Below, piece by piece: positions 56,958-64,000 of a DNA stretch of 64,000 nucleotides (the first letter of the stretch is position 1; each line of letters begins with the position of its first letter). The stretch is taken from assembly GCA_017550625.1 (NCBI GenBank), contig JAFZOL010000018.1, positions 1-64,000 on the forward strand. The letters run 5' to 3'. This DNA is from Clostridia bacterium. Its GTDB lineage: Bacteria > Bacillota > Clostridia > Oscillospirales > Acutalibacteraceae. Under the pieces are notes generated by a model. The model worked only from the letters and a program-made list of their open reading frames with translations. It was not told the DNA's origin and made no database searches. The position numbers were made by a program, and so were the translations under genes.

Positions 56958-58172
56958 TTGAATATTGCTGTCGCACAATCCGGCGGCCCCACGGCTGCCA
57001 TCAACGCGTCGCTTCTCGGCGTATACCGCGAGGCAAAACGCTCCGGGAAGGTCGATAAGGTTTACGGAGCCCTCAATGGTATCGAGGGTGTGATCGACGA
57101 CCGGCTCGTGATCCTCAACGAAAAACTCGACACGCCTGAAAAAGAAGAGCTTCTCCGTCAGACGCCGTCCACCGTGCTCGGTTCGTGCCGCCGCAAGCTG
57201 CCCGCGCCTGAGATCGCCACCGACGTTTACGAACGGATCTTCGGCGTGTTCGCAAAATATGAGATCGGCGCGTTCTTCTACATCGGCGGCAATGACTCGA
57301 TGGACACGATCGACAAGCTCTCGCAGTACGGCGAGATGACCGGCAGCATGATCCGCTTTGTCGGCGTGCCGAAAACGATCGACAATGACCTGTTGTTCAC
57401 CGACCACACGCCCGGGTTCGGCTCAGCGGCGAAATACGTCGCCGCGACCGTGCAGGAGATCATACGCGATTCAAGCGTGTACGCCCTCGATTCGGTCACG
57501 ATCGTCGAGGTGATGGGCAGAAACGCCGGTTGGCTGACAGCGTCGCTGTGCGTTTTGAAAGCGATCGGCGAAGAGGCCCCGCATCTCATCTATCTGCCCG
57601 AGCGCCCGTTCAAGGTCTCCGATTTCATCAGTGATATCAATGAAGTCCGGCAGACGCGGCGCGCCGTTGTCGTGGCAGTATCCGAAGGCATCCGCCTCGA
57701 TTTCGAGGACCACGCCGACGACGGCCGCCATCAGGTGCTCGACGGCTTCGGCCACGTGGGGCAGATGGCAGGTGCCGGCAAGGCGCTTGAGCGCGTCGTC
57801 AGGCGCGAGCTCGGCATCAAGGTGCGCGCCATCGAGCTCAACGTGATGCAGCGCTGCTCTTCGCATATCGCGTCGCTCACGGACATCACCGAAGCCGAAG
57901 AGATCGGCGCCGCCGCCGTCAACGCCGCGCTTTCGGGCGAAACGGGCGTGATGATGACGATCGAACGCCTGTCCGACGAACCTTATCGTGTGCGGTATTC
58001 TCAAACGAAGCTCCACGGCGTGGCGGGCCTCGAAAAGAAGTTCCCGACCGAGTGGATCAACGACGAAGGTAACGGCGTGAAAGACGAAGCGATCAAGTAT
58101 TTCTTCCCGCTGATCCAGGGCGAAGTGCCGATCCGGTATGAGAACGGCCTCCCGCGGCATTTTAAGCTATAA
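56958..58172 (+). CDS. pfp: phosphofructokinase with pyrophosphate-type active site
   Basis: A 404-residue PFK. ATP enzymes have Gly at E. coli positions 104 and 124; here the motifs are GGNDSMD with Asp113 and VPKTIDND with Lys139, the Asp/Lys pair typical of PPi-dependent PFK, and the 26-residue spacing also fits that group. It interconverts fructose-6-phosphate and fructose-1,6-bisphosphate in the cytoplasm. In this operon it would recycle the transaldolase's fructose-6-phosphate to supply glyceraldehyde-3-phosphate, the acceptor. TTG at 56958 is chosen because AGGAGG lies five bases upstream; earlier in-frame ATGs overlap the transporter gene. Last gene of the operon. Confidence 0.82.
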   Translation: MNIAVAQSGGPTAAINASLLGVYREAKRSGKVDKVYGALNGIEGVIDDRLVILNEKLDTPEKEELLRQTPSTVLGSCRRKLPAPEIATDVYERIFGVFAKYEIGAFFYIGGNDSMDTIDKLSQYGEMTGSMIRFVGVPKTIDNDLLFTDHTPGFGSAAKYVAATVQEIIRDSSVYALDSVTIVEVMGRNAGWLTASLCVLKAIGEEAPHLIYLPERPFKVSDFISDINEVRQTRRAVVVAVSEGIRLDFEDHADDGRHQVLDGFGHVGQMAGAGKALERVVRRELGIKVRAIELNVMQRCSSHIASLTDITEAEEIGAAAVNAALSGETGVMMTIERLSDEPYRVRYSQTKLHGVAGLEKKFPTEWINDEGNGVKDEAIKYFFPLIQGEVPIRYENGLPRHFKL

Positions 58173-58178
58173 AAACGT

Positions 58179-58214
58179 AACCGTCCGGCCTCGATGAGAC
58201 CGGACGGTTTTCGT
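58179..58214. terminator. bidirectional terminator after the sulfosugar operon
   Basis: Perfect 10-bp stem AACCGTCCGG/CCGGACGGTT (58179-58188 with 58200-58209), T run on the + side and A run before the stem for the convergent gene. Confidence 0.85.
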
Positions 58215-58223
58215 ATTCTGGAT

Positions 58224-59531
58224 TTATTGCGTGATATCGAGCGCAGCGATCTCTTTGCTCCATTTCTGGATAGCTGGCAGATCGTAAGTTTTCGGCGCGT
58301 TTTGATAAGTTTTCATCACCTTCGAGCCGTTCATGAGGCCGCCCACGATCGTGAGGAAATACGTGGGATTGCGCATGCCGCGTCTGAGCTTTCCGAGCAG
58401 AGCCGTCACGTTGATATTCTTGCCGCCGCCCGCGAGATCCGAGCCCTGGATCACGTCGTTCTCGAACAGAAAATCCACGCCCTCGGCCGGGAGCTTGAGC
58501 AGCGCGTTCTTGAGCCCCTCGTTCTTCGAGGCTTCGCCGCCGTAGAGCGCGTGGAACTCGTGGTTATAATTCCACAGCGACTTTACGGAGAACGGCTCTT
58601 TGCTTTCGATCACCGTTTTCGCGAGCAGCTTGCCGGCATTCAGCGAAAGGTCGATGCCCATGCCGTTCATCGGCGTGGTCATGAACGCGGCGTCGCCGAC
58701 CGCGGCGTAGCCGTCCGCGACCATGAGGGTGAGCGGCCGTCTGACCGGGATGATCGCCCGGCTGCCGCCGTTCACGACGTTCGTGCCCGTCCACGGATGC
58801 TCTTTGCGGTAGATATCGAGCATTTCGGCGATCTTTTGATCGGTCAGCTTGTCGATCCTGCCGATCAGGATATCAACGGTATCCTGATTTGTGCAAAGCC
58901 ACGAAAGCCCTTTTTCACCTTCGTGATAGAGAGATACCTCAAACGGTTCTTTTGGCGTGACGTCGTGCGTTTTATCGAAATACGCACGGTAGGCGTAAAA
59001 CACGTCGCCGTATTTCGGCTCTTTTTCGATATGAAAATATTTCGGAAGACCCGAACGCACGGGTGAGAACGCGCCCGCCGCGTCGATCGTGAACCCGGCG
59101 TAAACCGGACCGTCCGCGGTCCGAACGCCCGTTACGCGCCGACCGTTCGTGAGGGGAGCGAGGACCTCGGTTTCAAAGCGGAACTTCACGCCGGCGTTTT
59201 TCGCCTCCGAGATCAAAGCGCCGAGCAGCGCTTTTCGCCACATGATCTTCTGCGCGTTCGTTTCGTCAAAATGGATCGGGATCTTTTTGCGCTTCGAAGG
59301 GCTCACAAATACGCTGTCGCCGCGCACGCGCCAACTTTCTTGCGGGATCGCTTCGGCGCCGCCCGTCAGCAGATCGTCGAGCACGCCGAAAGAGAACCGG
59401 TCCTCCCAGTCGTGCCCGAGCGCATCCTCGCGTTCCTTTTCATAAACGGTCACGTCGTATCCGTGCTTTGCAAGCAGGATCGCCGCGGCAAGGCCGCCGT
59501 GCCCCGCGCCCGCGACAAGAATGTCGTTCAT
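58224..59531 (-). CDS. FAD-dependent oxidoreductase, geranylgeranyl-reductase-like
   Basis: A 435-residue flavoprotein with an N-terminal dinucleotide-binding motif (VAGAGHGGLAAAILLAKHGY...YEKE) and the second FAD motif ADGYAAVGDAAFMTTPMNGMG typical of the geranylgeranyl-reductase/monooxygenase superfamily. It could saturate isoprenoid chains or oxidise another substrate; no neighbour helps. ATG at 59531 has GGGGG seven bases upstream; the ATG two codons earlier abuts it. It has its own promoter and converges on the sulfosugar operon. Confidence 0.8.
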   Translation of the reverse strand: MNDILVAGAGHGGLAAAILLAKHGYDVTVYEKEREDALGHDWEDRFSFGVLDDLLTGGAEAIPQESWRVRGDSVFVSPSKRKKIPIHFDETNAQKIMWRKALLGALISEAKNAGVKFRFETEVLAPLTNGRRVTGVRTADGPVYAGFTIDAAGAFSPVRSGLPKYFHIEKEPKYGDVFYAYRAYFDKTHDVTPKEPFEVSLYHEGEKGLSWLCTNQDTVDILIGRIDKLTDQKIAEMLDIYRKEHPWTGTNVVNGGSRAIIPVRRPLTLMVADGYAAVGDAAFMTTPMNGMGIDLSLNAGKLLAKTVIESKEPFSVKSLWNYNHEFHALYGGEASKNEGLKNALLKLPAEGVDFLFENDVIQGSDLAGGGKNINVTALLGKLRRGMRNPTYFLTIVGGLMNGSKVMKTYQNAPKTYDLPAIQKWSKEIAALDITQ

Positions 59532-59555
59532 ACTCATGCCCCCTTTTCTGCTTCT

Positions 59556-59584
59556 ATCATAAACGATTGCGCGCGTATATTCAA
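59556..59584 (-). promoter_or_regulatory. promoter for the FAD oxidoreductase
   Basis: On the minus strand TTGAAT (complement of 59579-59584), 17-base spacer, TATGAT (complement of 59556-59561). Confidence 0.7.
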
Positions 59585-59625
59585 TACATTTTTGCGCGTT
59601 ATTTCTTATAATTATAGCATCGCGG

Positions 59626-59654
59626 TTGACAAAGCCCCGTTTTCGCGATAAAAT
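59626..59654 (+). promoter_or_regulatory. promoter of the shikimate operon
   Basis: TTGACA (59626-59631), 17-base spacer, TAAAAT (59649-59654). The 42-base leader is too short for a T-box or TRAP-type attenuator. Confidence 0.8.
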
Positions 59655-59696
59655 AAGACAAATTCGTTATACCGCCGGTTTGTTTACGGAGTCATT

Positions 59697-61007
59697 ATGG
59701 AAGAAAATAACGCCCTGTTTGAGGCAAGAGAAGATATTTTGAAGATCGACGAACAGATCGCCGACCTGTTCGCGCTTCGTTTTCGCGCAGCCGAAACAAT
59801 CGCGGCGTATAAAATAGAGCGAGGACTGCCTGTGGAAGATCCCGAACGGGAGGCGTTTCTTATTGCGAAAAACGCCGGTCGGATCGAAGACGAAACGATC
59901 CGAGGCTTTTATCCGCCGTTTCAAAATTGTGTGATGTCGCTATCGAAGCAATATCAGTCGAAGCTGATGCGTGAGGATCCCAACGTCATCCCCGTTTCTC
60001 TCGCAGACAACTCTTACTATATCCTGATCCGGCGCGGGTCGCTGCAAACCGCCAAGGGTGAACTCGATCTCAACAGGCGCGTGCTGGTCGTCACGGACGA
60101 CGGCGTTCCGGAAGAGTATGTAAAGACGATAGCTTTACAATGCAAAGAACCACACATCGTAACAGTCCCGGCGGGCGAGGGCAGTAAAACCTTGCAACAG
60201 TTCGAAAAGCTGCTCGGCGTGATGCTCGAAAAAGGCTTCACGCGGTCCGACTGTGTGGTCGCTGTCGGCGGCGGAGTGGTCGGCGATCTTGCCGGGTTCA
60301 CAGCCGCCTCGTATATGCGCGGCGTCGATTTCTATAATGTGCCCACGACCGTTCTTTCGCAGGTCGATTCGTCGGTCGGCGGCAAAACGGCGGTGAACCA
60401 CAACGGCGTAAAGAACGTTGTCGGCGCGTTTTATCAGCCGAAAAAGGTGCTGATCGACCCGGACGTGCTGAAAACCCTGCCGCAAAGGCAAGTTTCAAAC
60501 GGCCTCGCCGAGAGCGTGAAAATGGCTCTCACGTCCGATCCCGCGTTGTTTTCAGTATTCGAAGAAGCGCCGTCGATGGATGCTCTCGATCTTGAAACCG
60601 TGATCCGTCGCAGCGTTCTCATAAAACGGGACGTCGTGCAGCTTGACGAGAAGGAGAGCGGCCTCAGACGCGTCCTCAATTTCGGTCACACGCTCGGCCA
60701 CGGGCTCGAGAGCCCCGCGGCGGGAACGGACCTGCTCCACGGCGAGTGCGTCGCGCTCGGCATGCTGCCTTTCTGCTCCGAAAGCGTGCGCGCGCGGCTG
60801 ATCCCCGTTTTGCAAAAACTGAATCTGCCGGTGCAAGCCGTTTTTGACGAGGATGCCGTGATGGAAGCCATCAAGCACGACAAAAAGGGCAAAGCGGACG
60901 GCGTGAACGTCGTATTCGTATCAGAGATCGGAAGCTATGAATTCAGATTCCTTTCATTTGACGAGATCCGCGGATCTCTGGAACTCCTTAAGAAGGTGAA
61001 AGCATGA
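59697..61007 (+). CDS. aroB: fused chorismate-mutase-like domain and 3-dehydroquinate synthase
   Basis: A 436-residue bifunctional-looking protein. Residues 1-90 resemble an AroQ-type chorismate mutase (KIDEQIADLFALRFRAAETIAAYK, then GLPVEDPERE). Residues ~95-436 are 3-dehydroquinate synthase: GEGSKTLQQFE, GGGVVGDLAGF, the NAD/metal region TTVLSQVDSSVGGKTAVNH, and metal-ligand His in NFGHTLGHGLE and LLHGEC. AroB makes dehydroquinate from DAHP. The mutase-like part could redirect chorismate to prephenate or serve as a regulatory domain. First gene of the aro operon; ACGGAG precedes the ATG. Confidence 0.88.
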   Translation: MEENNALFEAREDILKIDEQIADLFALRFRAAETIAAYKIERGLPVEDPEREAFLIAKNAGRIEDETIRGFYPPFQNCVMSLSKQYQSKLMREDPNVIPVSLADNSYYILIRRGSLQTAKGELDLNRRVLVVTDDGVPEEYVKTIALQCKEPHIVTVPAGEGSKTLQQFEKLLGVMLEKGFTRSDCVVAVGGGVVGDLAGFTAASYMRGVDFYNVPTTVLSQVDSSVGGKTAVNHNGVKNVVGAFYQPKKVLIDPDVLKTLPQRQVSNGLAESVKMALTSDPALFSVFEEAPSMDALDLETVIRRSVLIKRDVVQLDEKESGLRRVLNFGHTLGHGLESPAAGTDLLHGECVALGMLPFCSESVRARLIPVLQKLNLPVQAVFDEDAVMEAIKHDKKGKADGVNVVFVSEIGSYEFRFLSFDEIRGSLELLKKVKA

Positions 61008-62101
61008 AAAACACATTCGGGACCAACGTATCGGTCACTTTGTTCGGCGAGAGCCACGGGAATACGATCGGCGCGGTGCTCGACGGCCTCGCTCCCGGCA
61101 TCAGGGTGGATGAAGACTTCATCCGCTTTCAGCTTTCTCTGCGCAGGCCCGCCGGACACGTTTCCACAGGCCGCGTTGAGCCCGACGCGTTTCAGCTCGT
61201 CAGCGGCGTAAAGGACGGGTGTACGACCGGAGCGCCGATCTGCGTGCTGATCCCGAACGAGAAGCAAAACAGTGCGGATTACGAATCCGAAGAGTTTTTA
61301 CCCCGTCCCGGGCATGCCGATCTGACGGCGTTTTATAAGTATCACGGGTTTGAGGACCGACGCGGCGGCGGGCATTTCAGCGGCCGCCTCACCGCGCCGC
61401 TCGTTGCCGTCGGGGCGATCGCCGTTTTCGCCCTGCGTCAAAAAGACGTGCTGATCGGCACGCACCTGAAGCGCTGCGCCGGGATCGTCGACAGAGTATT
61501 TATGAATGAGCTTGAAGATATAGAGACCCTCAATGAAAAAGCTTTCGCCGTTTTGGATGAAAATGCCTGTGAGAAAATGATCGCCGCGATCGAAGCGGCC
61601 GCCGAAGAGGGCGACAGCGTTGGCGGCGTGCTCGAGACCGCCGTGTGCGGTCTGCCGGCGGGCGTCGGCGAGCCGTGGTTCGATTCCGTTGAGAGCATGC
61701 TGTCGCACGTCCTGTTTTCGATCCCCGCCGTGAAGGGCGTTGAGTTCGGCGACGGGTTTTTGATCTGCGATAAAAAGGGGAGCGAAGCAAACGACGGCAT
61801 GCGCCTCAACGGCGATACCCTTACGTTCCTTTCAAACCACAACGGCGGCGTGCTCGGCGGGATCACGACAGGGAACACGCTGAAGTTTTGCACCGCGATC
61901 AAGCCCACGCCCTCAATATTCAAAGAACAGTATACGGTCGATTTGACGAAGTGCGAAAATGCTGCGCTCCTGCTCAAAGGCCGCCACGACCCCGCCATCG
62001 CGCACCGCGCGCGCGTCGTCGTCGATTCGGTGACCGCGCTTGCGCTCTGCGACCTTTTGTCGATCCGTTACGGCACCGATTGGCTTAAGGGAGACGTGTG
62101 A
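61004..62101 (+). CDS. aroC: chorismate synthase
   Basis: Converts EPSP to chorismate with reduced FMN. The 365-residue protein has the family signatures GESHGNTIGAVLDG near the N-terminus, RPGHADLTAFYKY and RRGGGHFSGRLTA in the middle, and RHDPAIAHRA with DLLSIRYG near the end. The ATG overlaps the aroB stop by four bases (ATGA), so it is translationally coupled. Normal length and no missing motif. Confidence 0.95.
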   Translation: MKNTFGTNVSVTLFGESHGNTIGAVLDGLAPGIRVDEDFIRFQLSLRRPAGHVSTGRVEPDAFQLVSGVKDGCTTGAPICVLIPNEKQNSADYESEEFLPRPGHADLTAFYKYHGFEDRRGGGHFSGRLTAPLVAVGAIAVFALRQKDVLIGTHLKRCAGIVDRVFMNELEDIETLNEKAFAVLDENACEKMIAAIEAAAEEGDSVGGVLETAVCGLPAGVGEPWFDSVESMLSHVLFSIPAVKGVEFGDGFLICDKKGSEANDGMRLNGDTLTFLSNHNGGVLGGITTGNTLKFCTAIKPTPSIFKEQYTVDLTKCENAALLLKGRHDPAIAHRARVVVDSVTALALCDLLSIRYGTDWLKGDV

Positions 62102-63363
62102 TGGAATTCGGGTGCATCGGCGAAAAGCTCAGGCACAGCTTTTCAAAAGAGATCCACGAAAAACTCGGCCCCGCGCCGTATTCTCTCATCGAGCTTTCGC
62201 GCGACGAGGTCGGCGCGTTCATGCGAAAAAAGGACTTCCGCGCGATCAACGTGACGATCCCTTATAAAGAAACGGTGATCCCGTATCTCGATTACATCAG
62301 CGAGACCGCCCACGGGATCGGCGCCGTGAACACGGTCGTGAACCACGGCGGCAGTCTCTTCGGCTTCAATACCGATTTTTACGGCATGACCGCGCTGATC
62401 GAAAGAACCGGTATCACGGTCAAAGATAAAAAGGTGCTGATCCTCGGTACCGGAGGTACCTCGAAGACTGCTTTCGCCGTTGCGAACGCCCTCGGCGCGA
62501 GAACCGTTCTGAAAGTCAGCAGAAGTCCGGGTTCCGGCGTTATCACATACGAAGACGCTTATCGCGACCATACCGACGCCGATATCGTGATCAACACCAC
62601 GCCCGTCGGCATGTATCCCGCGACAGATGGCAGCCCGATCGATATCGGTCGCTTCCCGAATCTTTCCGGCGTGATCGACGCGGTGTATAACCCGCTCAGG
62701 ACCGACCTGATTCTTGCAGCGAGAGCGCGCGGCGTGAAGGCGGAAGGCGGTTTATATATGCTCGTGGCGCAGGCCGTCAAGGCTTATGAATTCTTCAACA
62801 GCGTCACGCTGCCCGAAAACACGCTCGGTTGCGTGTACCGCGAGATCCTCGGTGAGAAGCAGAACATCGTGCTGACCGGCATGCCGGGCTCCGGCAAAAC
62901 GACGATCGGCAAGATCCTCGCGAAACATACCGGCCGTCCGTTTTACGATACCGACGCGCTGATCGTAAAAAAAGCGGGCAACCCGGTTTCGCTGATCTTT
63001 GAGGAAGAAGGGGAGCGGGCGTTCCGCGATATGGAAACCGAAACGATCCGCGAGCTCTCTTCGCTTTCGGGCGTGATCATCGCCACGGGCGGCGGCGCGG
63101 TGCTGCGGGACGAGAACGTGCGTCTATTGAAAAAGAACGGGCGGATCTATTTCCGCGACCGTCCGCTTGAATATCTCGTGCCGACCCAAACGCGCCCCCT
63201 GGCGTCGAGCCGCGAAGACGTGGAGCGCCGTTACCGCGAACGTATCGATATCTACCGCGCAACGGCGGACGAGATCATCTATACTTCCAACAGCCTCAAC
63301 GGCGCGGCATATGAAATAGAAAGAAGGCATTTCGGTGAAGCTAACGGTGCTCAACGGCCCTAA
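62101..63363 (+). CDS. aroEK: fused shikimate dehydrogenase and shikimate kinase
   Basis: A 420-residue two-enzyme protein. Residues 1-255 are AroE: LRHSFSKEIH (shikimate site), INVTIPYKE with catalytic Lys, FNTDFYG, and the nucleotide motif GTGGTSKT. Residues ~256-420 are AroK: Walker A GMPGSGKTT from 260, DTDALI, ATGGGAVLRDEN and the TRPL lid Arg. It catalyses two non-adjacent-in-order but linked steps (dehydroshikimate to shikimate to shikimate-3-phosphate), so the intermediate may be channelled. ATG shares one base with the aroC stop; a GTG at 62098 is the alternative start. Confidence 0.93.
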   Translation: MEFGCIGEKLRHSFSKEIHEKLGPAPYSLIELSRDEVGAFMRKKDFRAINVTIPYKETVIPYLDYISETAHGIGAVNTVVNHGGSLFGFNTDFYGMTALIERTGITVKDKKVLILGTGGTSKTAFAVANALGARTVLKVSRSPGSGVITYEDAYRDHTDADIVINTTPVGMYPATDGSPIDIGRFPNLSGVIDAVYNPLRTDLILAARARGVKAEGGLYMLVAQAVKAYEFFNSVTLPENTLGCVYREILGEKQNIVLTGMPGSGKTTIGKILAKHTGRPFYDTDALIVKKAGNPVSLIFEEEGERAFRDMETETIRELSSLSGVIIATGGGAVLRDENVRLLKKNGRIYFRDRPLEYLVPTQTRPLASSREDVERRYRERIDIYRATADEIIYTSNSLNGAAYEIERRHFGEANGAQRP

Positions 63364-63769
63364 CCTCAATCTGCTCGGGATCAGGGAGCCAGATATCTAC
63401 GGCAAAACAGATTATAAGACATTATGCGAAGAGCTCATCGCCTACGGCAAAGAAAAGGGCGTGGAAATCGAGACATATCAGTCCAACCACGAGGGCGACC
63501 TTGTGGACAAAATCCAGTCCCTATACGGCGAATCGGACGGCGTCGTGATCAATCCCGCCGCCTTTACGCACACGAGTGTGGCGATGCTTGACGCGCTCAA
63601 GGCCGTTGGCATCCCCGCCGTTGAGGTGCATATCAGCGACCCCGACACGCGCGAGGAATTCAGAAAGATCAATTACGTGCGCCTTGCCTGCTTCAAAACG
63701 ATCAAGGGACATGGCGTGAAAGGCTATTTTGAAGCGGTCGACGCGCTGATCGACCATCTGACGACATGA
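63335..63769 (+). CDS. aroQ: type II 3-dehydroquinate dehydratase
   Basis: Dehydrates 3-dehydroquinate to 3-dehydroshikimate. The 144-residue protein has NGPNLNLLGIREPDIYG with the catalytic Tyr nearby, YQSNHEGDLVDKIQ, INPAAFTHTSVAM, and the catalytic His in EVHISD. It starts with GTG inside the end of aroEK, a 29-base overlap, with AAGG upstream. Length is normal for the dodecameric type II enzyme. Confidence 0.94.
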   Translation: MKLTVLNGPNLNLLGIREPDIYGKTDYKTLCEELIAYGKEKGVEIETYQSNHEGDLVDKIQSLYGESDGVVINPAAFTHTSVAMLDALKAVGIPAVEVHISDPDTREEFRKINYVRLACFKTIKGHGVKGYFEAVDALIDHLTT

Positions 63770-64000
63770 GAGTCATTATCGAGAAATCAAACCCGGAGGG
63801 CGTCGTATGTGCGCCTCCGTCAAAGAGCATGACGCACAGGATGCTGCTTCTGGCAGGCCTTTGCGAAGGCGAGAGCGTGATCGAAAACGTGGAGCTTTCG
63901 GACGACGTCGCCGCCACGGTCGGCTGCCTTCGCGCGATCGGCGCGGACGTCACGAATCCGACGAAAACGAGCGTGAAAGTGCGCGGCGTTGATATCAAAA
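63766..64000 (+). CDS. aroA: 5-enolpyruvylshikimate-3-phosphate synthase, N-terminal part
   Basis: Only the first 78 codons are in the window. The start RVIIEKSN...CAPPSKSMTHRMLLLAGL holds the hallmark PPSKSMTHR segment that binds shikimate-3-phosphate, followed by ALSDD-like ELSDDVAATVGCLRAIGA. The ATG overlaps the aroQ stop by four bases. It continues the aro operon past the right edge. Confidence 0.93.
   Translation, partial: MRVIIEKSNPEGVVCAPPSKSMTHRMLLLAGLCEGESVIENVELSDDVAATVGCLRAIGADVTNPTKTSVKVRGVDIK

Noticed and set aside
59585-59696. Search for a T-box or other riboswitch before the aro operon
   Set aside because: The leader after the predicted start is about 42 bases and holds no specifier stem or terminator-antiterminator pair.
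1-64000. Mobile elements, phage genes, CRISPR arrays
   Set aside because: No transposase, integrase, capsid or Cas motifs and no regularly spaced direct repeats were seen.

Overview
The window looks like the chromosome of a GC-rich, gut- or rumen-type anaerobic Firmicute, probably class Clostridia and possibly order Oscillospirales. This is inferred from lipobox lipoproteins, strong AGGAGG ribosome sites with some GTG/TTG starts, TTGACA/TATAAT-type promoters, desulfoferrodoxin, GPH and MsmX-type sugar transport, and a large stock of glycoside hydrolases. No phage, IS element, CRISPR array or conjugative gene was seen. Genes are packed tightly and no gene-free stretch exceeds 300 bases.

Layout. 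1-2.4 kb: a YdjGHI-like envelope module (end of a zinc-ribbon SPFH-type protein, a double zinc-ribbon membrane protein, a TPM-domain protein). 2.5-7.1 kb: PRPP synthetase, a cytoplasmic GH92 alpha-mannosidase, an XRE regulator with a LexA/S24-like tail, and an SH3 protein. 7.2-13.1 kb: a lysophospholipase-type hydrolase, a GH13 alpha-amylase lipoprotein, a two-gene unknown membrane module with a possibly leaderless mRNA, and a GH53 galactanase lipoprotein. 13.1-22.3 kb: a complete sugar ABC importer (binding protein with an extra C-terminal beta domain, two permeases, MsmX-type ATPase) behind a palindrome-covered promoter, then GH36 and GH127 enzymes. 22.3-32 kb: small hydrolase, frameshifted acetyltransferase, TfoX-like protein, a domain-permuted GH3 enzyme, a GH5 enzyme with a GPH transporter carrying a long tail, and an Ntn hydrolase. 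32-46 kb: GH78, phosphoesterase, GH99-like and metallo-beta-lactamase-fold genes, desulfoferrodoxin, GH20, an Old Yellow Enzyme homologue, MATE exporter, GH25 lysozyme and an ABC exporter. 46-49 kb: membrane-bound XRE regulator, serine hydrolase, tRNA-Trp, methionine-sulfoxide reductase.

49.05-58.17 kb is the most interesting region: eight co-directional genes behind one consensus promoter encode what looks like a complete fermentative sulfoquinovose pathway of the transaldolase type. They are a YihQ-like GH31 glycosidase, a short transaldolase (SftT-like), a YihU-like sulfolactaldehyde reductase, a DUF4867 isomerase (SftI-like), an L-fucose-isomerase-like protein, a TauE-type exporter, a GPH importer, and a phosphofructokinase with pyrophosphate-type active-site residues. 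The inferred flow is: import of sulfoquinovosides, release of sulfoquinovose, isomerisation to sulfofructose, transaldolase exchange with glyceraldehyde-3-phosphate to give fructose-6-phosphate and sulfolactaldehyde, reduction to dihydroxypropanesulfonate and its export. The PPi-linked kinase would recycle fructose-6-phosphate to triose phosphate. The glycosidase has Gln where E. coli YihQ has its sulfonate-binding Arg, which is the main reason for caution.

58.2-64 kb: a convergent FAD oxidoreductase, then a tightly overlapped shikimate operon with two fused enzymes (chorismate-mutase-like/AroB and AroE/AroK), aroC, aroQ and the start of aroA, which runs off the window.
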